Below are positions 17,851 to 25,660 of a stretch of 64,000 bases of DNA, in pieces. The first letter of the stretch is position 1. Each line of letters starts with the position of its first letter. The translations under genes and the position numbers were made by a program. Under the pieces are notes generated by a model. The model saw nothing but the letters and a program-made list of their open reading frames with translations. It had not been told where the DNA came from and did not search any database. The stretch spans positions 1 to 64,000 of the forward strand of contig JASSUD010000003.1 in the NCBI GenBank assembly GCA_031963225.1, given 5' to 3'. The DNA comes from JASSUD01 sp031963225 (GTDB lineage: Bacteria; Pseudomonadota; Gammaproteobacteria; Burkholderiales; Burkholderiaceae).

Positions 17851-18612
17851 ATGACATCCTGCCCCCCTCTTACAGCCATGATATTTGCCGCTGGGCGCGG
17901 CGAACGCATGCGCCCGCTCACTGATACATGCCCAAAACCCCTGCTTAAGGTGGCCGGCCAGCCTCTCTTAGTGTGGCAAATTAAACGACTAGAGCGTGCA
18001 GGTTTTAAGCGGATTGTCATTAATCACGCTTGGCTCGGTGAACAAATAGAAGCGGCCTTGGGCGATGGCAGTCGCTTTGGCGTAGAGCTCTTTTACTCTG
18101 CTGAGCCTCACGCATTAGAAACCGCAGGCGGCATCGCGTACGCATTACCTCTGTTGGAGCGCGCCAGTACCCACCCCATCTTCCTAGCAGTCAGCGGCGA
18201 TATTTTTACCGACTACGACTATGCCCAACTTATTCCTCGCGTACACCAAATGGCACACGCTGATACGCCAAAAATGCACCTGGTTATGGTTCCCAACCCC
18301 GAATATCACAGCAGTGGCGATTTTTATCTAGAGGGGAAGCGCCTTCACGTAGAAGCCCCTACAAAAAACATCACCGCCCATACCTTTGGCAATATCGGCT
18401 TATACGACAGGCGTTTATTTGAGAATTTGCGCACCCGCTCTACTAAAGAACCTGCGATCTGTTCACTCAAACGCTACTACCACCGCGCCATGGCGCAAGG
18501 CGAAGCCAGTGGAGAGCTCTATACTGGATATTGGGAGAATATTGGAACGCCAGAACAGCTGCATGCGCTAGATACCAAGGTGGCAGCGGGTATGTGGACA
18601 GATTTAATATAA
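17851..18612 (+). CDS. murU: N-acetylmuramate alpha-1-phosphate uridylyltransferase MurU
   Basis: 253 aa nucleotidyltransferase. The N-terminal signature MIFAAGRGERMRPLTDTCPK followed by PLLKVAGQPLL is the NTP-binding and activating motif; SGDIFTDYDY holds the metal-binding aspartates. It converts MurNAc-1-P from AmgK to UDP-MurNAc for peptidoglycan recycling. Second gene of the amgK-murU operon, closed by a strong terminator at 18611-18653. Confidence 0.88.
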   Translation: MTSCPPLTAMIFAAGRGERMRPLTDTCPKPLLKVAGQPLLVWQIKRLERAGFKRIVINHAWLGEQIEAALGDGSRFGVELFYSAEPHALETAGGIAYALPLLERASTHPIFLAVSGDIFTDYDYAQLIPRVHQMAHADTPKMHLVMVPNPEYHSSGDFYLEGKRLHVEAPTKNITAHTFGNIGLYDRRLFENLRTRSTKEPAICSLKRYYHRAMAQGEASGELYTGYWENIGTPEQLHALDTKVAAGMWTDLI

Positions 18613-18653
18613 AAAAAGCGAAATGGCTATATGGGCCATTTCGCTTTTTTTAT
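18611..18653. terminator. Bidirectional Rho-independent terminator
   Basis: AAAAAAAGCGAAATGGC and its perfect inverted copy GGCCATTTCGCTTTTTTT enclose a short TATATG loop. It has an A tract on one side and a T tract on the other, so it can end both murU (+) and the convergent 18676-20964 gene (-). Confidence 0.92.
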
Positions 18654-18675
18654 AAACCACAAGAAAAAGTTATGC

Positions 18676-20964
18676 CTATGCAATACTTCTTACTTTAAAA
18701 TTTTCTTCTTCGCCATCATCGGCATATCCACTATCCGCGGTCGTATGCCTTGCTCGGCTCCATCTAGGATCAGAAATGCCATAGTGTTCTGCTACTGCAT
18801 CTGCATATTTTTTTGCATCCTGCCTTAGGCTTTCTAAAAATCTACTACCGTTATCTTTTGTTAAATATTGAGTTTTTGACTCCGTATTTAATACGCAGTC
18901 TTCATATAATTTATGAATTCCACTATATGCTTCTTCTTGCGACTGAAGCGCATCCTGCGATATTAGAGAAAATAAAGTATCCTTTTTATATGCAATACTA
19001 CTTTCCCATATGTGTTTCTGGTTTTTTAATAAAGTTATACCTATATCTGCTTGAGTAGAAAATTCTATATATTTCTTCTCTTTATCTTTGGTATAAATTG
19101 AATATTCTTGCTGTATAGATTGTTGAAGAAGGATATAAATTTCAAATACAGATTCTAGTGCCTGATCGATAAACGCATTAAGTGGAGTGTAAGCGTTAAC
19201 GACCCAATCATACTTTTCCTTTAAATATTCTTCAGTTACTTTCCCAGAAAACGTTTGAATACCATTAGAAATAATATTCCACTTTTCATTAAATTCTTCA
19301 ACTTCATTAGCAATTTTTTTCAAAAATTGTTTTATTACCATTTCTGCTTGATCAATAGATGGGCTAATTTTATTTTTTATAGCCTCTATATCATCTCTAA
19401 TTTTCAAAACAGCTTCATCTTCAATCTCAAAGTCATCCTCATTCTCAGCAGGCATAACGAAAGGCATCCAGGACTGTGAAATATCCTCAGGACTCTGCAT
19501 CAATGGAGAAGCCGATCTTTTGCTATTAAATTCAGCGAGTTGTAAATCCAACTCTGAGTCTACACTATTTTGCCTCTCCCTCAACTGTTGGGATACTGTT
19601 TTATAATGCAATGTATCTTGTGCATTTTTAATATTATTTTCTTCGATAATTTCTTCAAACGCTTTCAAATCTTTCATTGAAGAATCAATAAAACTATCAT
19701 CCAACACTCTTTGCGCACCATCTACTGTTTGATAAGATGCTATCTGAGTATTTACTACTAAAGGTGTATTATTTAATTTATGAGCGCTTATCTCAGGGCT
19801 AGAAAAAAAGCTTGCTAAATCTGCTGCTGCTAGAGAAGAAAGTAGGTAATCTTTTTTATTTTTATGATTAGGAATCTGAGCAATATCATCCACTTTTTGC
19901 TTACTCTTCACCAAAGAGTGAGCATGATTGGGTCTAGAGTCATTGACTTGCGTTGTTTCAAGATCTTCTGCAACATTTCCCAATGGCAGATCAAAAGCCA
20001 CACTGTGTCTTCTAAAGCTATGTATACCATTCGAAGAAGAGCCATGTATAGGTGAAGTCACTCTCATAGCCCTATTAGCAGTAATTTCATGCTGCTCAGG
20101 AAGTTTTTCAAATGTAACTGGATTGAACCAAGAAGAGCGTTTTGCTATTTTTGATTCGCCAGCCGTAGCTATTTTTATTTCGGTAGAGGGCGTGCTGTCA
20201 CGGGTTTTCAAATTAGCCAATTTCTGAGCGATATGGTCTAGCCGACCTCTCATTCCTTCTGCTCTAACTAGCGCACTATTAGTATCACATAGCTGCTTTT
20301 CTAGGGATTCGGCTTCTTCTTTTAATGCATTTAAATGCTCTTTATATCCTCCCTCACCCAAAGCGCCGATAGCTGAGCCAATAAGCTCTCCCGTCACTAC
20401 GGTTAACGCATAACCACTATGAGTAAAACACAGGCATACGCCAATAGCGAGTGACAATCCACCTAATACTTTAGCCGTCTTTGCTAAGGCCTCAAAACGC
20501 GCTTGCACCTCGTCACTTTCAAATAACCTAGTCTGAGCTAGTTTTTCAAATTTACTATGCAATGCCGCTATCTTCTCCTCGACTTGCACTTTTTTATCTT
20601 TTTGCTCGCTAATTTGACTATCTAATATATTTTTTAAAAAATCTACGCTCGTTTCTGCTAAAGGTATAGATTCAGCCAATTGATCTCTAGCACTATCTAG
20701 CGCAAGCATACTTACATCGGCGACTGCATTCTGAGAACTAGGGCTTTGAGAAAAATAGATGTGCATACCATTGCTTCGCCTTCTACTTTCCTTCGAAGTA
20801 AGAGGAAGTTCCTGCTCATGCACTTTATCGTACAGTGCTTCAAATTTATCTATTGCGTGTAAAGCTTCAGCTTCAGAATCAATGCCTTCAGGAGAGGGTA
20901 CGCTTTGATTATTTCTTACCATTATTTCAGAGCTATTTCTGGTAGTGGTTAATGCGCTTATCAT
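18676..20964 (-). CDS. Unrecognised large coiled-coil protein with one membrane-like segment
   Basis: 762 aa; the start codon follows AAAGGCTTTCAGG. The first ~100 residues are polar and Ser-rich. Residues ~105-155 form a charged helix, then a hydrophobic Gly-rich stretch (~170-210, LGGLSLAIGVCLCF and ALTVVTGELIGSAIGALG), then another heptad region (~215-260). The middle (270-480) is Ser/Asn-rich and probably disordered. The C-terminal third (~500-720) is long charged helices. No catalytic motif is visible. AT-rich compared with murU. The layout matches other unrecognised proteins here and would suit a secreted host-interaction protein, unproven. Confidence 0.6.
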   Translation of the reverse strand: MISALTTTRNSSEIMVRNNQSVPSPEGIDSEAEALHAIDKFEALYDKVHEQELPLTSKESRRRSNGMHIYFSQSPSSQNAVADVSMLALDSARDQLAESIPLAETSVDFLKNILDSQISEQKDKKVQVEEKIAALHSKFEKLAQTRLFESDEVQARFEALAKTAKVLGGLSLAIGVCLCFTHSGYALTVVTGELIGSAIGALGEGGYKEHLNALKEEAESLEKQLCDTNSALVRAEGMRGRLDHIAQKLANLKTRDSTPSTEIKIATAGESKIAKRSSWFNPVTFEKLPEQHEITANRAMRVTSPIHGSSSNGIHSFRRHSVAFDLPLGNVAEDLETTQVNDSRPNHAHSLVKSKQKVDDIAQIPNHKNKKDYLLSSLAAADLASFFSSPEISAHKLNNTPLVVNTQIASYQTVDGAQRVLDDSFIDSSMKDLKAFEEIIEENNIKNAQDTLHYKTVSQQLRERQNSVDSELDLQLAEFNSKRSASPLMQSPEDISQSWMPFVMPAENEDDFEIEDEAVLKIRDDIEAIKNKISPSIDQAEMVIKQFLKKIANEVEEFNEKWNIISNGIQTFSGKVTEEYLKEKYDWVVNAYTPLNAFIDQALESVFEIYILLQQSIQQEYSIYTKDKEKKYIEFSTQADIGITLLKNQKHIWESSIAYKKDTLFSLISQDALQSQEEAYSGIHKLYEDCVLNTESKTQYLTKDNGSRFLESLRQDAKKYADAVAEHYGISDPRWSRARHTTADSGYADDGEEENFKVRSIA

Positions 20965-21133
20965 CCTGAAAGCCTTTAAAAAAAATAAAGTAAAATAATT
21001 AAAATTTAATAATATTTTATTAGCAAAATTTAATATAAAAAGTATAAATATATATATACTTCAAAAAAAAAGGTATAAACCATATGCTCACATGGAGCAG
21101 ATAACTATAAAGTAAATACCTTACATATACTTA

Positions 21134-21406
21134 TCAAGCAAAATAAATCTCTATGATGCAATGTGTCACAGATTCCCAATGCTTTTCTTCGCGCGCCATC
21201 TTCGATGGATGCAAATTACGAATATTCTTACATTCTACTAGATCAGGAGGCATGGCATCAAAAAGCGCCCGCCCATTACGCAAAGGAAACACTCTAGGCT
21301 GCCGCATAGCAGTATCAAAAAGCACTTGCCCATTACGCAAAGGGCGCTCTTGAAAGCCACCCGCCCAACGTGCCATATTACTTGGAACAGGCAAAATCGT
21401 ACGCAT
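21134..21406 (-). CDS. Small protein with a 19-residue repeat
   Basis: 90 aa. Two copies of a 19-residue unit occur in tandem (PLRNGQVLFDTAMRQPRVF and PLRNGRALFDAMPPDLVEC), encoded by 57-bp repeats in which about 30 bp (from 21256 and from 21313) are almost identical. Upstream only a weak ribosome-binding site (GTTAGAAATAATTCT) is present. No family recognised. In-frame repeat conservation argues for coding, but a decayed fragment is possible. Confidence 0.4.
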   Translation of the reverse strand: MRTILPVPSNMARWAGGFQERPLRNGQVLFDTAMRQPRVFPLRNGRALFDAMPPDLVECKNIRNLHPSKMAREEKHWESVTHCIIEIYFA

Positions 21407-21690
21407 AGAATTATTTCTAACTTTTTAAAGTTTTTGCAAACGCCGAAGCTTACTTGTAAAAAGTTAGGAAAGCAGCGTGTATAACGCCGAATAATCTTAA
21501 TTTGTCGATAAGAATAGTCTACAGTCACGCAATCTTAGCCGCATAGTTAGTCTTTTTATAGAGGTAACGATATAGCTAACACGCTTAAGGATAACGCTTT
21601 TGACCAATGTTGGGCATGCACTATTTGGATCTAGAGAAGCATGGAGAGGGATGCCCATAGCTATGCAGATCAGTATAAGTAGACATATTT

Positions 21691-21733
21691 AAAAAAGATG
21701 AGGAATCTATATTTTTATAGATTCCTCATCTTT
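21691..21733. terminator. Bidirectional terminator after the poly-glycine gene
   Basis: A perfect stem pairs AAAGATGAGGAATCTATA with TATAGATTCCTCATCTTT around a TTTT loop, with A/T tracts outside. It lies ~25 bp beyond the stop of the 21759-21995 gene on the minus strand. Nothing else is recognisable between 21407 and 21690. Confidence 0.88.
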
Positions 21734-21758
21734 AATTATCTCGCGGCACGATTAAATT

Positions 21759-21995
21759 TTAAATAAGATTTTTGGGTGGAGTACCATTGTTACCACCACC
21801 ACCACCGCCACCGCCGCCGCCGCCGCCACTACTACCATCATTTTGTGGTGTTTCTTGGGTGCCTGAATTTCCAGCAGGAGAAAGTTTGTCAATAAGCTGT
21901 GAAATCATCCCCATAAGTTTCTCCATTATTCCGCCGCCGCCACCGCCACCACCACCAGTAATAGCACCCATCGCCATTGATATAATTGGACCCAT
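21759..21995 (-). CDS. Harpin-like poly-glycine protein
   Basis: The ATG at 21995 follows TTTGGAGTGTCATATC, a good ribosome-binding site, giving 78 aa; the longer frame from 22052 is less likely. Composition: a short hydrophobic start (MGPIISMAMGAIT), a run of nine glycines, an amphipathic helix (IMEKLMGMISQLIDKL), a polar linker and a second run of twelve glycines. Small, Gly-rich, heat-stable-type proteins with a leucine/isoleucine helix between glycine tracts are characteristic of type III secreted harpins (PopA, Hpa1, HrpZ). No direct homologue is recognised. It sits 97 bp after a small all-helical gene in the same direction. Confidence 0.6.
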   Translation of the reverse strand: MGPIISMAMGAITGGGGGGGGGIMEKLMGMISQLIDKLSPAGNSGTQETPQNDGSSGGGGGGGGGGGGNNGTPPKNLI

Positions 21996-22092
21996 GATAT
22001 GACACTCCAAAATATAGATATAGGAATAAAAGCTATTCAAACAAGAAACCACAAAATTATCTGACTAGCCATATTTAAAATATATATTTAAT

Positions 22093-22335
22093 TTATATTT
22101 TTTTCGAAACGTTTTCTTGAATACTCTGCATCAAGCGCTGACAAGCGAGCATACCCTGGTGAAGTTTTGCCAGAGAAACGCTATCTTGCATATTCTTGCT
22201 GGCACTGGCCGCCTTATCAATACTACTAGCTGTTAAGGCAAAAGCTTGTTGTAATTTCAGGAATTTCCCTTGTGCTAATGGCCCGTTTTCTAATTCTTGT
22301 AGAATATCACTTACCGCTTGCATTTCTTGATACAT
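22093..22335 (-). CDS. Small all-helical protein, type III needle/rod-sized
   Basis: 80 aa, start preceded by TTGGAGAAATAGGC. Sequence is two predicted amphipathic helices (DILQELENGPLAQGKFLKLQ and HQGMLACQRLMQSIQENV) with a Ser/Ala-rich connection, no Trp or Tyr-rich core and no signal peptide. Length and helical-hairpin shape resemble type III secretion needle, inner-rod or pilin subunits, but no family signature is proven. It is directly upstream of the harpin-like gene and probably co-transcribed with it. A chaperone or unrelated helical protein is equally possible. Confidence 0.5.
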   Translation of the reverse strand: MYQEMQAVSDILQELENGPLAQGKFLKLQQAFALTASSIDKAASASKNMQDSVSLAKLHQGMLACQRLMQSIQENVSKKI

Positions 22336-22829
22336 GCCTATTTCTCCAATAACACTAATTGATTATTCGCAAAAATTTTTTATACCTACTAATATAGATT
22401 GAGACACATACCCTTTATTTATAATAATCTACAAAATATACAGAGGTAGTGCTTATATGAACATACTGTGAAAGTATGCCTCACTGTAATTGAATTCTAA
22501 GCAGCGACCTAATCGAAACACGAAGAAATTACATTATTTGCGAAAAAGCGTGTAAAGATATATTTTTCATAATTAAGTGCCACCGCAAGCTCTGCGCGCT
22601 TACCACTTATCTAACCTTCAAGCCTCATATACAGGTCTTCTAGAAATATCGCATACAATAGTAAGGTGCCTTAAATAAAAATCATGCTACATCACCAACG
22701 ATATTTGAGAGACAGGGTATGATAGCTCCCATTTATTGATAGGGCCTGATCCTATCCATCCCATTTGATCTAACCATGCTTGCGATGGCTCGATCTAACT
22801 TGAAATCCAGCACTTACTTATTACCCGTT
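22336..22829. other. Divergent intergenic region, no gene seen
   Basis: About 490 bp of AT-rich DNA between the divergent 22093-22335 and trhO genes. It must hold both promoters, but no operator, repeat or RNA gene could be identified by eye. Confidence 0.5.
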
Positions 22830-23684
22830 ATGAATATCGTCAATCTCGCCGCCTATCTCTTTGTTCCAATCAGCTCACCCGCCCAATGGCGCGAACCCAT
22901 CCGCACACGCTGTAATGAACTGGGCCTGCGCGGTACTATTTTGCTAGCACCTGAAGGCATTAACCTATTTGTAGCTGGCACACGCGCCGCAACCGACACT
23001 TTTATGCATTGGCTACGCGAAGACCCCTTATTTGCAGGCCAACTAGCAGATCTGGAATGTAAAGAAAGCCTCTCTGAGAAGCAGCCCTTTCGCCGGATGC
23101 TGGTCAGATTAAAAAAAGAAATCATCACCATGCATACCCCAGCCATCCAACCTGGCCAGGCTCGTGCACCTGCAGTCAATGCACAGACCCTCAAAAAATG
23201 GTTGGATCGCGGACAAGATGACCATGGACGCCCAGTCGTAATGCTGGATACGCGCAATGGATTTGAAATAGACCTCGGCACTTTTGCTGGAGCACTAGAT
23301 TACCGGATCAACAAATTCAGCGAATTCCCCGCCACCATCGAAGCAAATCGCGAAGATTTCACCGATAAAACAGTGGTGTCATTCTGTACAGGCGGTATTC
23401 GTTGTGAAAAAGCAGCTTTGTATATGCAAAATATCGGCATCGAGAATGTATATCAACTCGAAGGCGGCATTCTCAAATATTTTGAAGAAGTCGGTGGTGC
23501 ACATTATAAAGGCGACTGCTTTGTATTTGATCATCGCACGGCATTAAGCCCAGAACTCCAACCAACCGATACACAACAATGCTTTGGCTGCCGTGCAGTA
23601 CTCACGCGGCAGACGCAGGCCTCACCCCAATATGTACCTGGCAAACATTGCCCACAGTGCTATGAAAAAAGGGCAGCGGCTTAA
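22830..23684 (+). CDS. trhO: tRNA uridine(34) hydroxylase TrhO (rhodanese-like)
   Basis: The family start MNIVNLAAYLFVPI at 22830 is preferred (284 aa); an upstream ATG at 22776 adds 18 non-conserved residues. N-terminal acylphosphatase-like domain (to ~100) is followed by a rhodanese domain with DTRNGFEIDLGTF and the active-site loop SFCTGGIRCEKA containing the catalytic Cys. A C-terminal extension carries a CxxC...CxxC set (CFGCRAV and HCPQCYEKR) that may bind zinc. TrhO hydroxylates U34 of certain tRNAs to ho5U. Three bases separate it from the downstream methyltransferase. Confidence 0.9.
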   Translation: MNIVNLAAYLFVPISSPAQWREPIRTRCNELGLRGTILLAPEGINLFVAGTRAATDTFMHWLREDPLFAGQLADLECKESLSEKQPFRRMLVRLKKEIITMHTPAIQPGQARAPAVNAQTLKKWLDRGQDDHGRPVVMLDTRNGFEIDLGTFAGALDYRINKFSEFPATIEANREDFTDKTVVSFCTGGIRCEKAALYMQNIGIENVYQLEGGILKYFEEVGGAHYKGDCFVFDHRTALSPELQPTDTQQCFGCRAVLTRQTQASPQYVPGKHCPQCYEKRAAA

Positions 23685-23687
23685 ATA

Positions 23688-24488
23688 ATGAAAACCATTA
23701 CTGCATGCGATAACCCCTTTTTTAAACGGCTCAAACAACTCACCGGCACCGTCACCCGTGAACGCCGGGCAGGCCAAGCGCTTACCGAGGGGCTACATTT
23801 AGCTAGCACCTATCTCGATACGCTAGGACAACCGCGTGCCTGCATTATTGCCGAGTGCGCGCTGTCTGATCAAAAAATGCAGCAAAGCTTGCATCCAATC
23901 ATGGCACGTATTGATCCAGCGCGTATCGTGGTGTTATCAGACACGCTCTTCGCACAATTATCGACATTAGCGCGCGCAGCACAAGGCGGCAATGTGATCT
24001 TCCTAATTGATATCCCCGCTCCTGAATTGCCGCAGCAAATTACAAGTGACTGCATCATTCTCGATGGTGTGCAAGACGCAGGGAACGCTGGCTCCATCTT
24101 GCGCAGTGCAGCCGCCGCCGGCATTCAATATGTATTTTGCGCACCAGGCACGGCGTGTGCCTGGTCTCCCAAAGTACTGCGTGCGGGGATGGGGGCGCAA
24201 TTTCTACTGCATATTTTTGAAGGAATGGAAGTAGACCAACTCCTGCCACATCTCGCTGTGCCATTGCTCGTCACCGATTCACACCACGCAACTTCAATCT
24301 ACAAGCAGGATCTGACAAAACCTTTTGCCTGGATCTGGGGCAATGAAGGCGCTGGTGTCTCAGCAGCCTGGCGTGAACACGCTGCCCAATACGTCACCAT
24401 CCCACAACCTGGCGGAATGGAATCCATTAATGTCGCAGCAGCAGCTGCTGTTTGTTTATTCGAGCAGTGTCGCCAGCGCAATGCATAA
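23688..24488 (+). CDS. SpoU/TrmH-family RNA 2'-O-methyltransferase
   Basis: 266 aa. An N-terminal substrate-binding domain (~1-100) precedes a SPOUT domain with its three motifs: VQDAGNAGSILRSAAAAG (motif 1), WIWGNEGAGVS (motif 2) and IPQPGGMESINVAAAAAVCL (motif 3), which build the knotted S-adenosylmethionine site. Ribose methylation of rRNA or tRNA is expected; the exact nucleotide cannot be assigned from sequence. It follows trhO by three bases, so the two RNA-modification genes probably share a transcript. Confidence 0.88.
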   Translation: MKTITACDNPFFKRLKQLTGTVTRERRAGQALTEGLHLASTYLDTLGQPRACIIAECALSDQKMQQSLHPIMARIDPARIVVLSDTLFAQLSTLARAAQGGNVIFLIDIPAPELPQQITSDCIILDGVQDAGNAGSILRSAAAAGIQYVFCAPGTACAWSPKVLRAGMGAQFLLHIFEGMEVDQLLPHLAVPLLVTDSHHATSIYKQDLTKPFAWIWGNEGAGVSAAWREHAAQYVTIPQPGGMESINVAAAAAVCLFEQCRQRNA

Positions 24489-24736
24489 ATCTAATCAGCT
24501 AGCCTGACATATAAAATCATCGAACACGAGGCGAAATCGCCTGGCAGCAAAACGGCAACCATCTTGCCTTTGTCGCTCATAGTGTGTTGCCAGGGTAAAA
24601 ATCAAGAGAGGTCATAAGCGGCTACTTGCAAAGAATTTTGCTAAGTTCGCTGAAGATAGGAGATAGGAAATCGAATAAGGCCAACAATCAGCTGTTTATT
24701 TGAAGAGCCATTTTTTCTGGCTCTTAGATATGTAGG

Positions 24737-25009
24737 CGCAAAATTGCGGCTAAGCATAAGGGAAAAGCTGGCATATATCGAGAGTTCGAAGAACGTGTTG
24801 GCACCATCGAGTATCGTCGAGGCAACAAGGGGGATTGAGTACGATCAGAAGTGCTCAAGCGCATGCTGCCATTTTCTATATCGGAGATGGAAGAAGCGTG
24901 CCCAGGTGTGAGCAGAGATGCGATACGGCTAGTATTGTGCGCGATGAAGGCCGAAGGCGTCATCCAACCCGCGGGGAAACGACGTGTCGCCAAATGGCAA
25001 CGGACTTGA
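24737..25009 (+). pseudogene. Fic-like protein C-terminal remnant with an in-frame stop
   Basis: A single frame reads RKIAAKHKGKAGIYREFEER then VGTIEYRRGNKGD, a TGA at 24836, and continues VRSEVLKRMLPFSISEMEE then ACPGVSRDAIRLVLCAMKAE and GVIQPAGKRRVAKW. The second part looks like the winged-helix tail (LPFxxxEL..CPGVSxxxIRxVL) found at the C terminus of Fic-domain or similar regulatory proteins, from memory. No catalytic part is present. The surrounding 24489-24736 contains no gene, only a hairpin AAGAGCCA...TGGCTCTT at 24703-24725. Confidence 0.5.
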
Positions 25010-25098
25010 AGATCGGTATGCGTTTGCGATAGCACTCGACGGCATTGAGCCAGTCACGGACTGCAATTTTTATAAGCTATTGATTTTAAAGGAATTTC

Positions 25099-25188
25099 TG
25101 GCGGAAGCGGTAGGATTCGAACCCACGGTACGGTTGCCCGTACGGCTGATTTCAAGTCAGCTGCCTTCAACCACTCGGCCACGCTTCC
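25099..25188 (-). tRNA. tRNA-Ser (TGA)
   Basis: 90 nt with encoded CCA. Acceptor stem GGAAGCG/CGCTTCC, anticodon loop CTTGAAA with anticodon TGA, a long class II variable arm (CCGTACGGGCAACCGTACC) and T loop GGGTTCGAATCC. All expected helices form. Confidence 0.97.
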
Positions 25189-25340
25189 TGATACCCCTAT
25201 TATAAAACTGAAGTATACCTAAACAGGTTCAGAATTTACTCAAAATCTATAACAAAAATACGCAATTGCTTTTATTTAAAACAGTTTCATATGGCAATCC
25301 ATGCAAGAAGCATTGCCTGAGACACTCAAACGACATTCAT

Positions 25341-25366
25341 AAAGAAAGGCCCCTTCGGACCTTTTT
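25341..25366 (-). terminator. Terminator-like hairpin downstream of tRNA-Arg
   Basis: On the minus strand AAAGGTCC, GAAG loop, GGGCCTTTCTTT forms a short GC hairpin followed by T residues, 80 bp past the tRNA-Arg 3' end. Confidence 0.6.
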
Positions 25367-25444
25367 GGCAATTTTGAATATATTCTAGGCTCTCATTATA
25401 TATGCCTTGCCGCTTTGCTGGCGGGTTTTTGCGTTGCTCCAGCA

Positions 25445-25519
25445 TGGTCCCCCCGACAGGAATCGAACCTGTATCTAGCGCTTAGGAGGCACTCGTTCTA
25501 TCCATTGAACTACAGGGAG
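25445..25519 (-). tRNA. tRNA-Arg (CCT)
   Basis: 75 nt with encoded CCA. Acceptor CTCCCTG pairs with CGGGGGG through two G-U wobbles; D arm GTTCAATGGATAGAAC; anticodon loop CTCCTAA with anticodon CCT; T arm ACAGGTTCGATTCCTGT. Confidence 0.95.
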
Positions 25520-25660
25520 GCAGAAGACTTAAGATCTATTCTTTCCAAACGAGCATGCAATTGTAAAGCGCAAGAGTATAGCAAAGAGAGCAGGTGTGTT
25601 TTGGGTTTTTCATATGTAGAAGATTGCGCAGCATCGTTGGCTGCGCAATCCATTCGAATA

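Noticed and set aside
21772..22002. Plus-strand proline-rich frame opposite the poly-glycine gene
   Set aside because: Poly-Pro is the mirror of the GGN glycine codons; it has no ribosome-binding site and the minus-strand gene has a good one.
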